Shown here one piece after another: positions 31,640 through 38,965 of a stretch of 39,333 nucleotides of DNA. How positions within the stretch are numbered: position 1 is the first letter of the stretch; each line of letters starts with the position of its first letter. The stretch spans positions 1 to 39,333 of the IMG/VR virus record IMGVR_UViG_3300044977_000035. One strand, 5' to 3'. Under the pieces are notes generated by a model, which ran no database searches, was not told the DNA's origin, and saw only the letters and a program-made list of their open reading frames with translations. Origin of the DNA: a virus. A program made the position numbers and the translations under genes.

Positions 31640-32169
31640 CTGGCCGTACGCGCCGCGCGGGCGGGATCTCCGAACAGGCGATCAAGACCGCGCTTACCGA
31701 ATCAAAAGGGGATATCTTCCTCGCTGCCTGCGCGCTCGACTGCACTCCCCGCGAGCTGGACACCTACATCCGGCGCAGTGCTGCCCTCCAGGCTTTCGCT
31801 GGCGCGATAGAACAGGTCAAAATTGACCCTGCGTACTCCCGCCTCAGCACCGAGCAGTTCGAAAATCAGGTCGCTGATCTTGTACGGGCTTTCCGCGTTG
31901 ATGGAATAAAGGAAGTTCACAAGCTCGCCACGATGGAGTTCGGCGACAGCGCCGCCCTCGCCAAAGTCAAACTCGACGCGGCGCTTGCTCTCACAGGAGG
32001 CAGTAGCACGCGGCAGGGTAATAGCGAAACTGAGAACGCCTTGGCTGAATTGAATACTCTTTATCATGCGAATGCTCCAAGGATTAAGGAAATACGCCAA
32101 ACAGTGATCACCCTTCGGGATGACAGGGAAGCTCTTCCACTAACGATCGAACAGCGGCAAGATCCTTGA
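31636..32169 (+). CDS. DNA-binding protein, terminase small subunit candidate
   Basis: 177 residues. The N-terminal 50 have a helix-turn-helix pattern (AIKTALTESKGDIFLAACAL, then RELDTYIRRSAALQ) as in small terminases; a helical middle (LARTY-like turns absent; VADLVRAFRVDGIKEVHKLA) suits oligomerisation. In this map it follows the virion block and precedes the replication block. The large subunit is 23 kb away, which is unusual but known. Its last 62 bases overlap the convergent gene at 32108. Function is a moderate inference. Confidence 0.65.
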   Translation: MTGRTRRAGGISEQAIKTALTESKGDIFLAACALDCTPRELDTYIRRSAALQAFAGAIEQVKIDPAYSRLSTEQFENQVADLVRAFRVDGIKEVHKLATMEFGDSAALAKVKLDAALALTGGSSTRQGNSETENALAELNTLYHANAPRIKEIRQTVITLRDDREALPLTIEQRQDP

Positions 32170-32908
32170 GCGCCTGTTCGCGCTCCTTTCTCAGTGCCCG
32201 CCAGTTCGGTTCCTCACTCGGGTAGTGCTGTATCTTCTTCAGGCTGATATAGCCGAAGCGGGCCATTTCTTCGACCATCGCCCGGTGGCCGGCCTTCGTG
32301 ATTTCGGCACGCGGCAGGCAACCTGACACCAGCCAGTCCCACGCAGGCATGAACTCGTCTCGCTCGGGCGCGAGGCGCTTCTGGATATACCAGTGCTCCT
32401 TCGGCTTCAGGCGCATCTTCATGTAAATAACCTGCTGGATAGGCCAGCCCGATTCGCGCGCTACTTCTCCGTTCGTCATCTGCTGGCCCCCGCACACCTG
32501 CCATATCTCGCGAAGGTGCTCGCTGGTCGGTGTGTGCAGGTCCACGTATTCGTCGTACACGGTCCACGAGACCGGATCGGGTATGACGGCACACTCTCGC
32601 GTCGCGGACGCCACCTGGTCGATTCTGGCAAGCCGCAGGGGGCATTCCACGAACACCAGGGCGTCGCATTCCCAGGCGGTGTTCGTGGTGTCGACCAGCA
32701 CGCCGCCACTCACCTTCCACTTTTCGACTTGCCGGCCGTCAGGATCGAGGGACGGCATGGTCTGGCAAAGCGGAAGATCGAGCAGCTTCGAGCTGTCGAA
32801 AATCGCAGGCCGGTGCAGCGAATACGAGCGGTTCAGCACGACGTGCGTGAACTGCTCGTGCGCGCGGTGAACCGAAGCCGACAGGTCGGTTGTCTTGAAC
32901 AGCTTCAT
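32108..32908 (-). CDS. Hypothetical protein, 266 residues, end of the minus operon
   Basis: ATG 32908 overlaps the previous stop. The N-terminal half is beta-rich (FTHVVLNRSYSLHRPAIFDS, VSGGVLVDTTNTAWECDALV); the C-terminal half is helical and holds a helix-turn-helix-like part (NGEVARESGWPIQQVIYMKM) and a coiled coil (NWRALRKEREQALKDLAAVR). No signal peptide. Not recognised. Its 3' end overlaps the convergent plus gene by 62 bases. Confidence 0.75.
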   Translation of the reverse strand: MKLFKTTDLSASVHRAHEQFTHVVLNRSYSLHRPAIFDSSKLLDLPLCQTMPSLDPDGRQVEKWKVSGGVLVDTTNTAWECDALVFVECPLRLARIDQVASATRECAVIPDPVSWTVYDEYVDLHTPTSEHLREIWQVCGGQQMTNGEVARESGWPIQQVIYMKMRLKPKEHWYIQKRLAPERDEFMPAWDWLVSGCLPRAEITKAGHRAMVEEMARFGYISLKKIQHYPSEEPNWRALRKEREQALKDLAAVRSLVEELPCHPEG

Positions 32909-33213
32909 GGCTCGACCATGCCTAAAGAACGCGAGTAGGCGAGGTAGTGCTCAGTCTTAGCCAGCTTCGTAGATACTGCTACCTGATCGGGCGAGCCGAT
33001 GTCGAACCAGAACTCGCCATTCGAGATTTCCCCCAAGCGATGTACCATCGCAAGCAAGTCGTTCAATTCGGCGTATATCCGTTCTGCGTTGTTTTCGGTA
33101 CGCTCCGGGTGACATTCAGCCAAGCCAAAGTGCGCAGCTTTAAGAGCAATCTGTGCAACTTCCGTCGCCTCTTCGGCGAGCTTGACAAGATAATACTGCG
33201 AGAGGGTCATCAT
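32905..33213 (-). CDS. MazG-like nucleotide pyrophosphohydrolase
   Basis: 102 residues. AEEATEVAQIAL (Glu14-Glu15, Glu18) and YAELNDLLAMV (Glu49, Asp52) form the ExxE...ExxD metal site of all-alpha MazG-like NTP pyrophosphohydrolases. These break down noncanonical or alarmone nucleotides and can help phage replication. ATGA overlaps at both ends. The chemistry is inferred from the motif. Confidence 0.72.
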   Translation of the reverse strand: MMTLSQYYLVKLAEEATEVAQIALKAAHFGLAECHPERTENNAERIYAELNDLLAMVHRLGEISNGEFWFDIGSPDQVAVSTKLAKTEHYLAYSRSLGMVEP

Positions 33214-33626
33214 AGATCGTACTCCCGGACTTCCGGCATGCCGAGCGCGCGGCGGGCAGCGTTGCGCACCTCGTGCGTGACCGCGTGCGCCAGGTCGTCA
33301 GGGTTGAGCAGCCGGCGCGCAAAAGCCGCAAGGTCGATCAGCGGTTTCGTATCGCTGCGCAGTGGCGCGTAGAGGTTTTGCTCGTTCGGCAGATTGGCAG
33401 GCTGCCCCGCGCCAAGGTAGGGGTGTTGCGCCTGCTGTTGCGCGGCTTGCGATTTCAAAGTCGTATTGAAAGCTTCCTTATCGCGAGACGCTTCGAGCGC
33501 GGCGATGCGCTTCTCTTGCGCGTCAAAGCGCTCTCGCACGGCGGTCATCGCCGTTAATAACTCCTTAGACATCGGTGTTTTGAAGTCTCCTGCTGCTGTA
33601 GCCATTACACAAGTAGGATCAAGCAT
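33210..33626 (-). CDS. Hypothetical coiled-coil protein, 138 residues
   Basis: ATG 33626 follows AAAAGGAG and overlaps the helicase stop (TGATG). A coiled coil (VRERFDAQEKRIAALEASRD), a Gln/Pro linker and a C-terminal helix pair (DLAHAVTHEVRNAARRALGM). Not recognised; the overlaps suggest co-translation with the helicase. Confidence 0.72.
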   Translation of the reverse strand: MLDPTCVMATAAGDFKTPMSKELLTAMTAVRERFDAQEKRIAALEASRDKEAFNTTLKSQAAQQQAQHPYLGAGQPANLPNEQNLYAPLRSDTKPLIDLAAFARRLLNPDDLAHAVTHEVRNAARRALGMPEVREYDL

Positions 33627-34996
33627 CACTTTCTCCTTTTCATTGCCTTCATAAGAACTTCCTGCACCGTCGCCTTGCTTTCAAGGCGCTCCAGCACGTC
33701 GAAGTCCACCGTATCGTTTGCCAATATGTAGTGAATAAATACCGGCCTGTCATGCCCTGCCTGCAACTGGCGAACCGGGCCTACCCGCTCGATGATCTGT
33801 TGATGCTCTTCCAGATTCCAGTTCACCGAGAAAAACACGAGGATGTTGCCGCCATCCTGTAAATTAAGACCGTGCCCAGCGCTAGCAGGATGAGCAAACA
33901 GAACCGGAATTTTCCCCGCGTTCCAGCTTCTAATAGTTTCTGGATCGGAATCAAGCACGCGGCCGCGAGGAAAAGCGGCGCGCAGACGATGCAGATCATG
34001 CTTAAAATGGTAAGCGACAAGAATGGGAGCCCCTCCCGCTTCCTCGATGATGTCGTCCAGGGCCTGAATTTTTGCATCGTGGACCTCCGTCCAGTTTTTC
34101 GATTCATCGGTATAGATCGCGCCGTTCGCGAGCTGGAGGCACTTCTGCGTCTTGCTCGCAGCGTTTAGCGCCTCAATCGCTGTCGGACCAAGATGCCCTT
34201 CCAGTTCGAGGAACATCTTCCTTTCCATATCCCGGTACTGCTGGCGCGCCTTGTAAGGCAGATCCACAACTATCCGGTTCGTGATCGGCTCGGAGAGATT
34301 GAAGTAGTCCTTCGCATCCAAGCTCAAGCACACGTCGGAGATGAGACTCTGTATCTCTTTCTGTGCGCAATCTACAGGTTCCAGTCCGTACCCGTCGTAG
34401 CTCGTCCTGAACCAGCGTTGCGAAAACGCTGAAAAAGACTTCCCAAGTCGATGACCCCCATCCACGAACCACATCGGCCCCCACAAGTCTTTCAGCCCAT
34501 TCGGCGCTGGTGTACCCGTTAAGCCGATCCATCGCTCCACCTTTTTGTGTGCGACTTCCGCCAATGCTTTGGCGCGCTTCGTACCCTGGCGCGTGCGGAA
34601 GCCTTTAAGTTTCGTTACCTCATCCGCGACGATCGTTTTGAACGGCCACGGGCGGGGGTTGTACTTGAACCAGTCCACTAACCACGGGATGTTCTCGTAG
34701 TTGATAGTCCAGATAGCAGAATCTTCACGGAGCGCAAGGGCGCGTTGCTCCGCTGTGCCAACAATCGGCGTGACAGGCAGATCGATCCCCCACTTCTTGA
34801 CTTCGTCCGGCCAGGTGCTTTGCGCAACCCGGAGCGGCGCAAGTACAAGGGTCGGCGATGAATCGACAAGGCTAAGCGCTTCGAGAGACTTAAGAGTCGA
34901 GATCGTTTTGCCGAGGCCCATCGGTACGAAAGCATTGCATCTATCCTTATCCAAAATGTGATCGATGATTAGCTGCTGGTAAGGGCGGAGTTGCAT
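33626..34996 (-). CDS. SNF2-type DNA helicase/translocase
   Basis: 456 residues from ATG 34996, coupled to the small gene before it by TGATG. Begins MQLRPYQQLIIDHIL, as the family does. Motif I MGLGKT, motif II ADEVTKLKG (DEVT in place of DEAH), motif III LTGTPAPNGL, motif V SAGHGLNLQ and motif VI QQIIERVGPVRQ are all visible. Phage SNF2 proteins move along double-stranded DNA and help recombination or replication. It lies with VRR-NUC, polymerase and DUF2800/DUF2815 genes, a known gene team. Confidence 0.9.
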   Translation of the reverse strand: MQLRPYQQLIIDHILDKDRCNAFVPMGLGKTISTLKSLEALSLVDSSPTLVLAPLRVAQSTWPDEVKKWGIDLPVTPIVGTAEQRALALREDSAIWTINYENIPWLVDWFKYNPRPWPFKTIVADEVTKLKGFRTRQGTKRAKALAEVAHKKVERWIGLTGTPAPNGLKDLWGPMWFVDGGHRLGKSFSAFSQRWFRTSYDGYGLEPVDCAQKEIQSLISDVCLSLDAKDYFNLSEPITNRIVVDLPYKARQQYRDMERKMFLELEGHLGPTAIEALNAASKTQKCLQLANGAIYTDESKNWTEVHDAKIQALDDIIEEAGGAPILVAYHFKHDLHRLRAAFPRGRVLDSDPETIRSWNAGKIPVLFAHPASAGHGLNLQDGGNILVFFSVNWNLEEHQQIIERVGPVRQLQAGHDRPVFIHYILANDTVDFDVLERLESKATVQEVLMKAMKRRK

Positions 34997-35088
34997 CACC
35001 GGAACCCCGATTTCCAGAGCGCGCCTAGCGTGAACCCGACGCCAAACGCGATCCACAAGGCGCCAACCACTAACAGATGCGTGTCCAT
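34996..35088 (-). CDS. Tiny single-span membrane protein, 30 residues
   Basis: ATG 35088 inside the end of the VRR-NUC gene, with AGGA upstream; its TGA overlaps the helicase ATG. Begins MDTHLLVVGALWIAFGVGFT and ends in a basic tail (WKSGFR): almost entirely one membrane helix. Its main role may be coupling of translation, but a membrane peptide is equally possible. Confidence 0.55.
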   Translation of the reverse strand: MDTHLLVVGALWIAFGVGFTLGALWKSGFR

Positions 35089-35357
35089 GAGTAATCCTGT
35101 ATGAAGTAGTCCACCGCTTCCTTGCTGTCGATCACGAAAACGAGACAGCCCGCCTTACGCAACTTGGCATGTTCGCGTGCCTGATCTTCCCGGAGCGGTT
35201 CACCCGGCGCCTTAAGTTCAACGAACGCCACGTGGCCGTTAAGCGCGAAGATACGGTCAGGAACGCCCTTGTGGCCGGGGCTTACGAATTTGCGTTGCAA
35301 GCCCCCGGCTTCGCGTACGCGCCGGATGAAATACTGCTCGATATCACGTTCTCTCAT
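35070..35357 (-). CDS. VRR-NUC domain nuclease
   Basis: 95 residues from ATG 35357 (ATGA overlap). Standalone VRR-NUC: RERDIEQYFIRRV, KGVPDRIFAL (Asp), VAFVELKAPG (ExK) and REDQAREHAKLRKAG form the PD-(D/E)xK-like active site. Phage VRR-NUC proteins cut branched DNA such as Holliday junctions or flaps. It sits beside the SNF2 helicase as in many phage replication modules. Confidence 0.88.
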   Translation of the reverse strand: MRERDIEQYFIRRVREAGGLQRKFVSPGHKGVPDRIFALNGHVAFVELKAPGEPLREDQAREHAKLRKAGCLVFVIDSKEAVDYFIQDYSWTRIC

Positions 35358-35479
35358 CCGTAAACCCGCCTGGATTGTACGTAGCCGCAACTCTTGCATA
35401 ACCGAAGCTGAAAGCCGTAAGAGCCGTACGGCGACGAAATAACGTCTCCCCAATTTGACCATCTATGAAAGTGGAACAT
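35354..35479 (-). CDS. Small zinc-binding-like protein, 41 residues
   Basis: ATG 35479 (or the adjacent ATG 35482) follows GGAGGGG and overlaps the previous stop. HFHRWSNWG and LCKSCGYV provide His and Cys residues for one zinc ion. Similar tiny HxH...CxxC proteins are frequent in phage gene trains. Its stop overlaps the VRR-NUC start. Confidence 0.65.
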   Translation of the reverse strand: MFHFHRWSNWGDVISSPYGSYGFQLRLCKSCGYVQSRRVYG

Positions 35480-35655
35480 CATCCCCTCCACCAAAACATT
35501 ATTCCGTAAATCATACCGAGCACGATCACACCGACAATCGCGCACAGACGTTCGTAGCGCTTGCAGACCGCGATATCGAAGCGATGGTAAGGCCCGAAGG
35601 CCTGCTGGATGGTCCTCGGAACGGGTTTGAATTCTTTCGAGTAGTCGTCTTTCAC
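35479..35655 (-). CDS. Small protein with C-terminal membrane segment, 58 residues, GTG start
   Basis: GTG 35655 overlaps the previous stop (GTGA), and the stop overlaps the next ATG. Begins VKDDYSKEFKPVPRTIQQAF; the C-terminal 22 residues (LCAIVGVIVLGMIYGIMF, then WWRG) form one membrane helix, so it is a tail-anchored type protein. Easily missed because of its size and GTG start. Function unknown. Confidence 0.6.
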   Translation of the reverse strand: MKDDYSKEFKPVPRTIQQAFGPYHRFDIAVCKRYERLCAIVGVIVLGMIYGIMFWWRG

Positions 35656-35843
35656 GCCATCAACCCCTCGAAGAATTCGCGAGCGACTCGCTTGGCTTCG
35701 CGAATCGTGTCAGCCGAACCGATATAACCTTCGCCGTTTTCCTTTGTCACCACTTCGTAAAGCTCAAGCTCTGCATCCCACTTGGCGAAGCACTCAACGC
35801 CCATGTCAGGGAAAGATGCGATACGTTCTGTGCGCTTGGTCAT
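35652..35843 (-). CDS. Hypothetical protein, 63 residues
   Basis: ATG 35843 after AAGGAGAAACGAG, the first gene behind promoter copy 3. Strand-rich start (RIASFPDMGVECFAKWDAEL), then a helix (SADTIREAKRVAREFFEGLM). Size and shape suggest a small regulator or partner protein. Not recognised. Confidence 0.72.
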   Translation of the reverse strand: MTKRTERIASFPDMGVECFAKWDAELELYEVVTKENGEGYIGSADTIREAKRVAREFFEGLMA

Positions 35844-35872
35844 CTCGTTTCTCCTTCGTTGTTAGTGAATGA

Positions 35873-35892
35873 ACTATAGCAGTTGCAAAACG
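35873..35892 (-). promoter_or_regulatory. Phage promoter/operator element, copy 3, internal to the minus operon
   Basis: On the minus strand CGTTTTGCAACTGCTATAGT, 30 bases before ATG 35843 and just after the polymerase stop codon. It can start a separate transcript for the genes from 35843 to 32108. Confidence 0.65.
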
Positions 35893-35898
35893 AAATTG

Positions 35899-37959
35899 CT
35901 ACTCCTTCCTGTACCTGTACCCTTCGAATCCGGCAGCAGCGAGGGGCAGATCGGGAGCCCACGTCGGGTTGGTCGCGAGCAGCGCAGACAGGTGCTGCGG
36001 ATTGAATTCGGGCCTGTCAGGCGCGTAGCAGATATCCTCATCATGCACGGGCAGCTTGATTTCGTAACCGGCTTCGACAATGCGAAACGCGTTTGACTTG
36101 AACACATCGCGAGCCACGGCCTGCGTCATGTTCTCGACCAGCTTGCCGCCGTAAGTGGAAAGGCGTTGCCACTTTCGCGAGTACTGGTTCAGGCCCATGT
36201 AACTGATCTTGTCGCCGTCAACACGCGGCGCGGGATACGAGAGCGACCGGCCAGAAGGCAGGATGATACGAAGCCAGTTGCCCTTGCGAATCATCGTTAC
36301 CTTGCGGCACTTCACCTCTACGCCTTCGTTCTCAATGGCCGCGATGGCCGAGTCCCTGACATCCTTCCACGAACTGGCGATACGGCTATTCGCACGGCGC
36401 CACATGCGTTTGATTGCATCGCACATGATGAAAGTTTCCGACTTGAGGCCAAACGTGGGCTTCTTGAACATCTGGCACCATTCGTAAAAACCCTCCGCTT
36501 CGTACATCACGTCGCCTGGAACTTCGGCCTGCATCTCGTCAAGGTCGATACCGTAAGTCGCGGCTCCCGTGATGAATGCACCAACGCCGCCTTCAAAGCC
36601 CAGGAACAGTTCGATAACCTTACCTATCTGGCGCTGCATTTTCGTGACTTCAGACGGCGGTATGCGGAACGTGCTCCCGTAGCCGAGCTTGTAAAGGTCT
36701 TCGCCGTTACCGGCATCAAAGTCACGAAACGCCTGTAGCTTCCACTCTTCGCCGGCCAGCCATGCGAGTACGCGCCCTTCGATGTTCGACAGGTCAGCGA
36801 CTACCAGTTTCTTGCCCGGTGGCGCGATGATCACGCCGCGCATCGCGTTCGCGCACAGGTCCATCACGTTATCCGTGACAAGATCCGCACAACCCGCCTT
36901 GATCGACTCAATGCCCGTCTCGATCACGTCAGCGGGCAGCGTGGGACGCATCAAATTTTGAGGTTGAAACAACCGGCCGGCATCTCGCCCAGTTCGCCCA
37001 GCCCCTGAGAACTGTATAACGCCACGCAAGTACCCGTCGCTTGACGTGGACCGGATCACCCGCTTGTACTTGCTTACCGAAGACGTGGACGCCATCAACC
37101 TTATAGAAAGAAGCTCGCGCACCCCATCTGGCAAAGAAGGGTCCAGTAAGCGTCGTTCCAGGGTGTCGGCTCGCATGTCAGGGAGAGATACGCCGTGCTC
37201 TGTAAGGATGTGCTCAAGGAGCTTATCGCGCTGCGTCGCGGATGTAACCGCTCCATCCGTTGCTTCGCTAACATCGTTTGCAAGGCCGGCTTGCGCAACG
37301 TCGACTGCTTCGATGGCCTTCGCAGATAGTTCAAGATCGACATAGACACCTTCGTTGTTGACGCGCTGGTCCAACTGCCATTCGCGGAGATGCCAATCCA
37401 GATTGGGGTAGTTCCACTTCGGCATTTTCTTGTGGAGCTCGCGCATTGAGCGGATATCCGACTTGGCGTACTCGATGAACTCCGCCCACTCTGCCGGATG
37501 CGTCTCGCGAGTCTTGCGCCGTAACTTCTGGTTCGCAGGTTGCGGCATGCAGAACATGCGGATGAGCTGGCGCCCGCGCTTGTCCTTTGCCTTGTCCGCA
37601 TCCAGCCTGAAGATATCGCAAAGCGTGGCTAGCGAACCGGGCAGACCGTGACACAAGGCCTGGATCATAGTATCTCTTTGCTTTTTCTCGACAAAGAGTT
37701 TCCGAAGCGACGGTCGCGCGTGCTTCATCACGACTAGGTCGAAACCGCCCCAGTTGTGACCCCAATGTTCCTCCGCGTCAGCGATTGCGTCTTCGAGCTC
37801 GGACGGCATGCATGTGTGAAGCGTGGCATCCCAGCAGGATACTGCGCCGTCATCCACGGCCCATGGAAAAAGCAGGATCTCTGCTTTTTCCGCGTAGCGA
37901 TGTGCCCCGTCATTAATCGGGATTTCGCTGAACGTTTCCGTGTCGCCCCAGAGTTTCAT
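35899..37959 (-). CDS. DNA polymerase I (family A) with 3'-5' exonuclease
   Basis: 686 residues. Exonuclease: WGDTET (Asp6, Glu8), NWGGFD (Asp74) and YAKSD (Tyr164, Asp168), all three acidic sites present, so proofreading looks intact. Polymerase: GRTGRDAGRLFQPQN, motif A VVADLSNIEGR (Asp389), the motif B region RQIGKVIELFLGFEGG and motif C LPVHDED (His639-Asp640-Glu641). It is shorter than bacterial Pol I because the 5' nuclease domain is absent, as usual for phage replicases. With the primase-helicase it forms the core of phage replication. Confidence 0.95.
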   Translation of the reverse strand: MKLWGDTETFSEIPINDGAHRYAEKAEILLFPWAVDDGAVSCWDATLHTCMPSELEDAIADAEEHWGHNWGGFDLVVMKHARPSLRKLFVEKKQRDTMIQALCHGLPGSLATLCDIFRLDADKAKDKRGRQLIRMFCMPQPANQKLRRKTRETHPAEWAEFIEYAKSDIRSMRELHKKMPKWNYPNLDWHLREWQLDQRVNNEGVYVDLELSAKAIEAVDVAQAGLANDVSEATDGAVTSATQRDKLLEHILTEHGVSLPDMRADTLERRLLDPSLPDGVRELLSIRLMASTSSVSKYKRVIRSTSSDGYLRGVIQFSGAGRTGRDAGRLFQPQNLMRPTLPADVIETGIESIKAGCADLVTDNVMDLCANAMRGVIIAPPGKKLVVADLSNIEGRVLAWLAGEEWKLQAFRDFDAGNGEDLYKLGYGSTFRIPPSEVTKMQRQIGKVIELFLGFEGGVGAFITGAATYGIDLDEMQAEVPGDVMYEAEGFYEWCQMFKKPTFGLKSETFIMCDAIKRMWRRANSRIASSWKDVRDSAIAAIENEGVEVKCRKVTMIRKGNWLRIILPSGRSLSYPAPRVDGDKISYMGLNQYSRKWQRLSTYGGKLVENMTQAVARDVFKSNAFRIVEAGYEIKLPVHDEDICYAPDRPEFNPQHLSALLATNPTWAPDLPLAAAGFEGYRYRKE

Positions 37960-37995
37960 AGTAGCTTCAATTGTTCGAAAGGCATATCAGGCCAT

Positions 37996-38253
37996 TCATG
38001 CTTCTGACATCCACGTTGCGAGGGCCTCACGAAGCCGAGCTCGATAGTCCGGATTGCCGGGCTCGCACAGCAATTTCGCCGCTGCCTCGGCCAGAATGCG
38101 GTTCTTTGATTGCTCCTGCTTCAGTCTTTCTTCGGCGACAGACACGAAGCACAAAGGCTCTCCAGGCCCAGACCTTGTGCTCGCGCGTCGGTAGCGCCGA
38201 TGTCCCAACCCGGTGTAATACAACCTGGCCACGGTTGGTAGTTTATCCCCCAT
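37996..38253 (-). CDS. Hypothetical protein, 85 residues
   Basis: ATG 38253 after GGGAGGTTCAC, chosen over an earlier in-frame ATG without a ribosome site. Begins MGDKLPTVARLYYTGLGHRR; basic, with a C-terminal helix (LAEAAAKLLCEPGNPDYRAR). Precedes the polymerase. Unknown. Confidence 0.65.
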   Translation of the reverse strand: MGDKLPTVARLYYTGLGHRRYRRASTRSGPGEPLCFVSVAEERLKQEQSKNRILAEAAAKLLCEPGNPDYRARLREALATWMSEA

Positions 38254-38299
38254 GTGAACCTCCCAAGATTGCTCAAATTCCACCAGTTAATCCGGAGAG

Positions 38300-38317
38300 C
38301 TATAATAGTTGAAGACG
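38300..38317 (-). promoter_or_regulatory. Degenerate fifth copy of the phage promoter element
   Basis: On the minus strand CGTCTTCAACTATTATAG matches the element CGTTTTGCAACTGCTATAG with one deletion and three changes. It lies about 50 bases before the gene at 38253 and could start the polymerase transcript. Confidence 0.4.
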
Positions 38318-38359
38318 TGGCGCGCACGGCACGATTCCCTACTGCACCGTACGTGCCAC
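38317..38359 (-). other. Long hairpin between the DUF2815 and polymerase transcripts
   Basis: GTGGCGCGCACGG and CCGTACGTGCCAC pair over 13 positions with one G-U and one mismatch, around a 17-base loop. No T run follows on either strand, so it is at best a weak terminator; an RNA processing or pausing signal is possible. Confidence 0.6.
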
Positions 38360-38368
38360 TTCTTCATA

Positions 38369-38956
38369 CTACGCCAGATCGTCTTCCGCTTCGATAGCAT
38401 CAAACCCGTCATCAGAGACGCGAGACGCGCCGCCGAAGCTGTCGCCTGGGCCGGCAAACTGCACACCGAGCAGTCCGCAGCGCACGCCCCGGTGCGTTCC
38501 TACCTGCGCCCACAGCTCCACCTTGGCGTTGACGTAGCAGCCGGCGTAGATGATGCCTTCCTTGCCGGTGAGGCGTTGCGCCTTGCCCGTGGCCGGGTCC
38601 ATGATGTTGTGCAGGAACAGCGGCGCACCGTCTTTCTGCTTGCGCACCGCAGACAGAGCCCACATGTTTTCAAAGCCTTCGTACACCTCGCCGGCTTTGT
38701 CTTTCTTGTTCTTCTGGTAAGAGAATGCTTTCTTGTCGCCCCGAAGGTCTTCAAGCATGCTATCTGCATTCTTACCCCACGCGGCGAGCGCCTCCTTACC
38801 GATCGCTTCTTTTACAGCCTTGTCGTTTGCGCTGTCGGGCGACAGAATGAACGTGGCCGTGTGGCGGAAGTCGCCCTTGCCTTCATACTGGCCCGGTTCG
38901 AAAAGGTCATCAATGAACGCGATGCGGACGTGCCTCAACTGAACGATGGTACCCAT
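38369..38956 (-). CDS. DUF2815 ssDNA-binding-like protein
   Basis: 195 residues from ATG 38956 after AAGGAAAT. Family segments include GTIVQLRHVRIAFIDDLFEP, FRHTATFILSPDSANDKAV, IIYAGCYVNAKVELWAQVG and a strongly acidic C-terminus (DDGFDAIEAEDDLA). The acidic tail and OB-like strands suggest a single-stranded DNA-binding protein like T7 gp2.5. It lies between DUF2800 and the polymerase, a conserved order in many phages. Confidence 0.85.
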   Translation of the reverse strand: MGTIVQLRHVRIAFIDDLFEPGQYEGKGDFRHTATFILSPDSANDKAVKEAIGKEALAAWGKNADSMLEDLRGDKKAFSYQKNKKDKAGEVYEGFENMWALSAVRKQKDGAPLFLHNIMDPATGKAQRLTGKEGIIYAGCYVNAKVELWAQVGTHRGVRCGLLGVQFAGPGDSFGGASRVSDDGFDAIEAEDDLA

Positions 38957-38965
38957 AATATTTCC

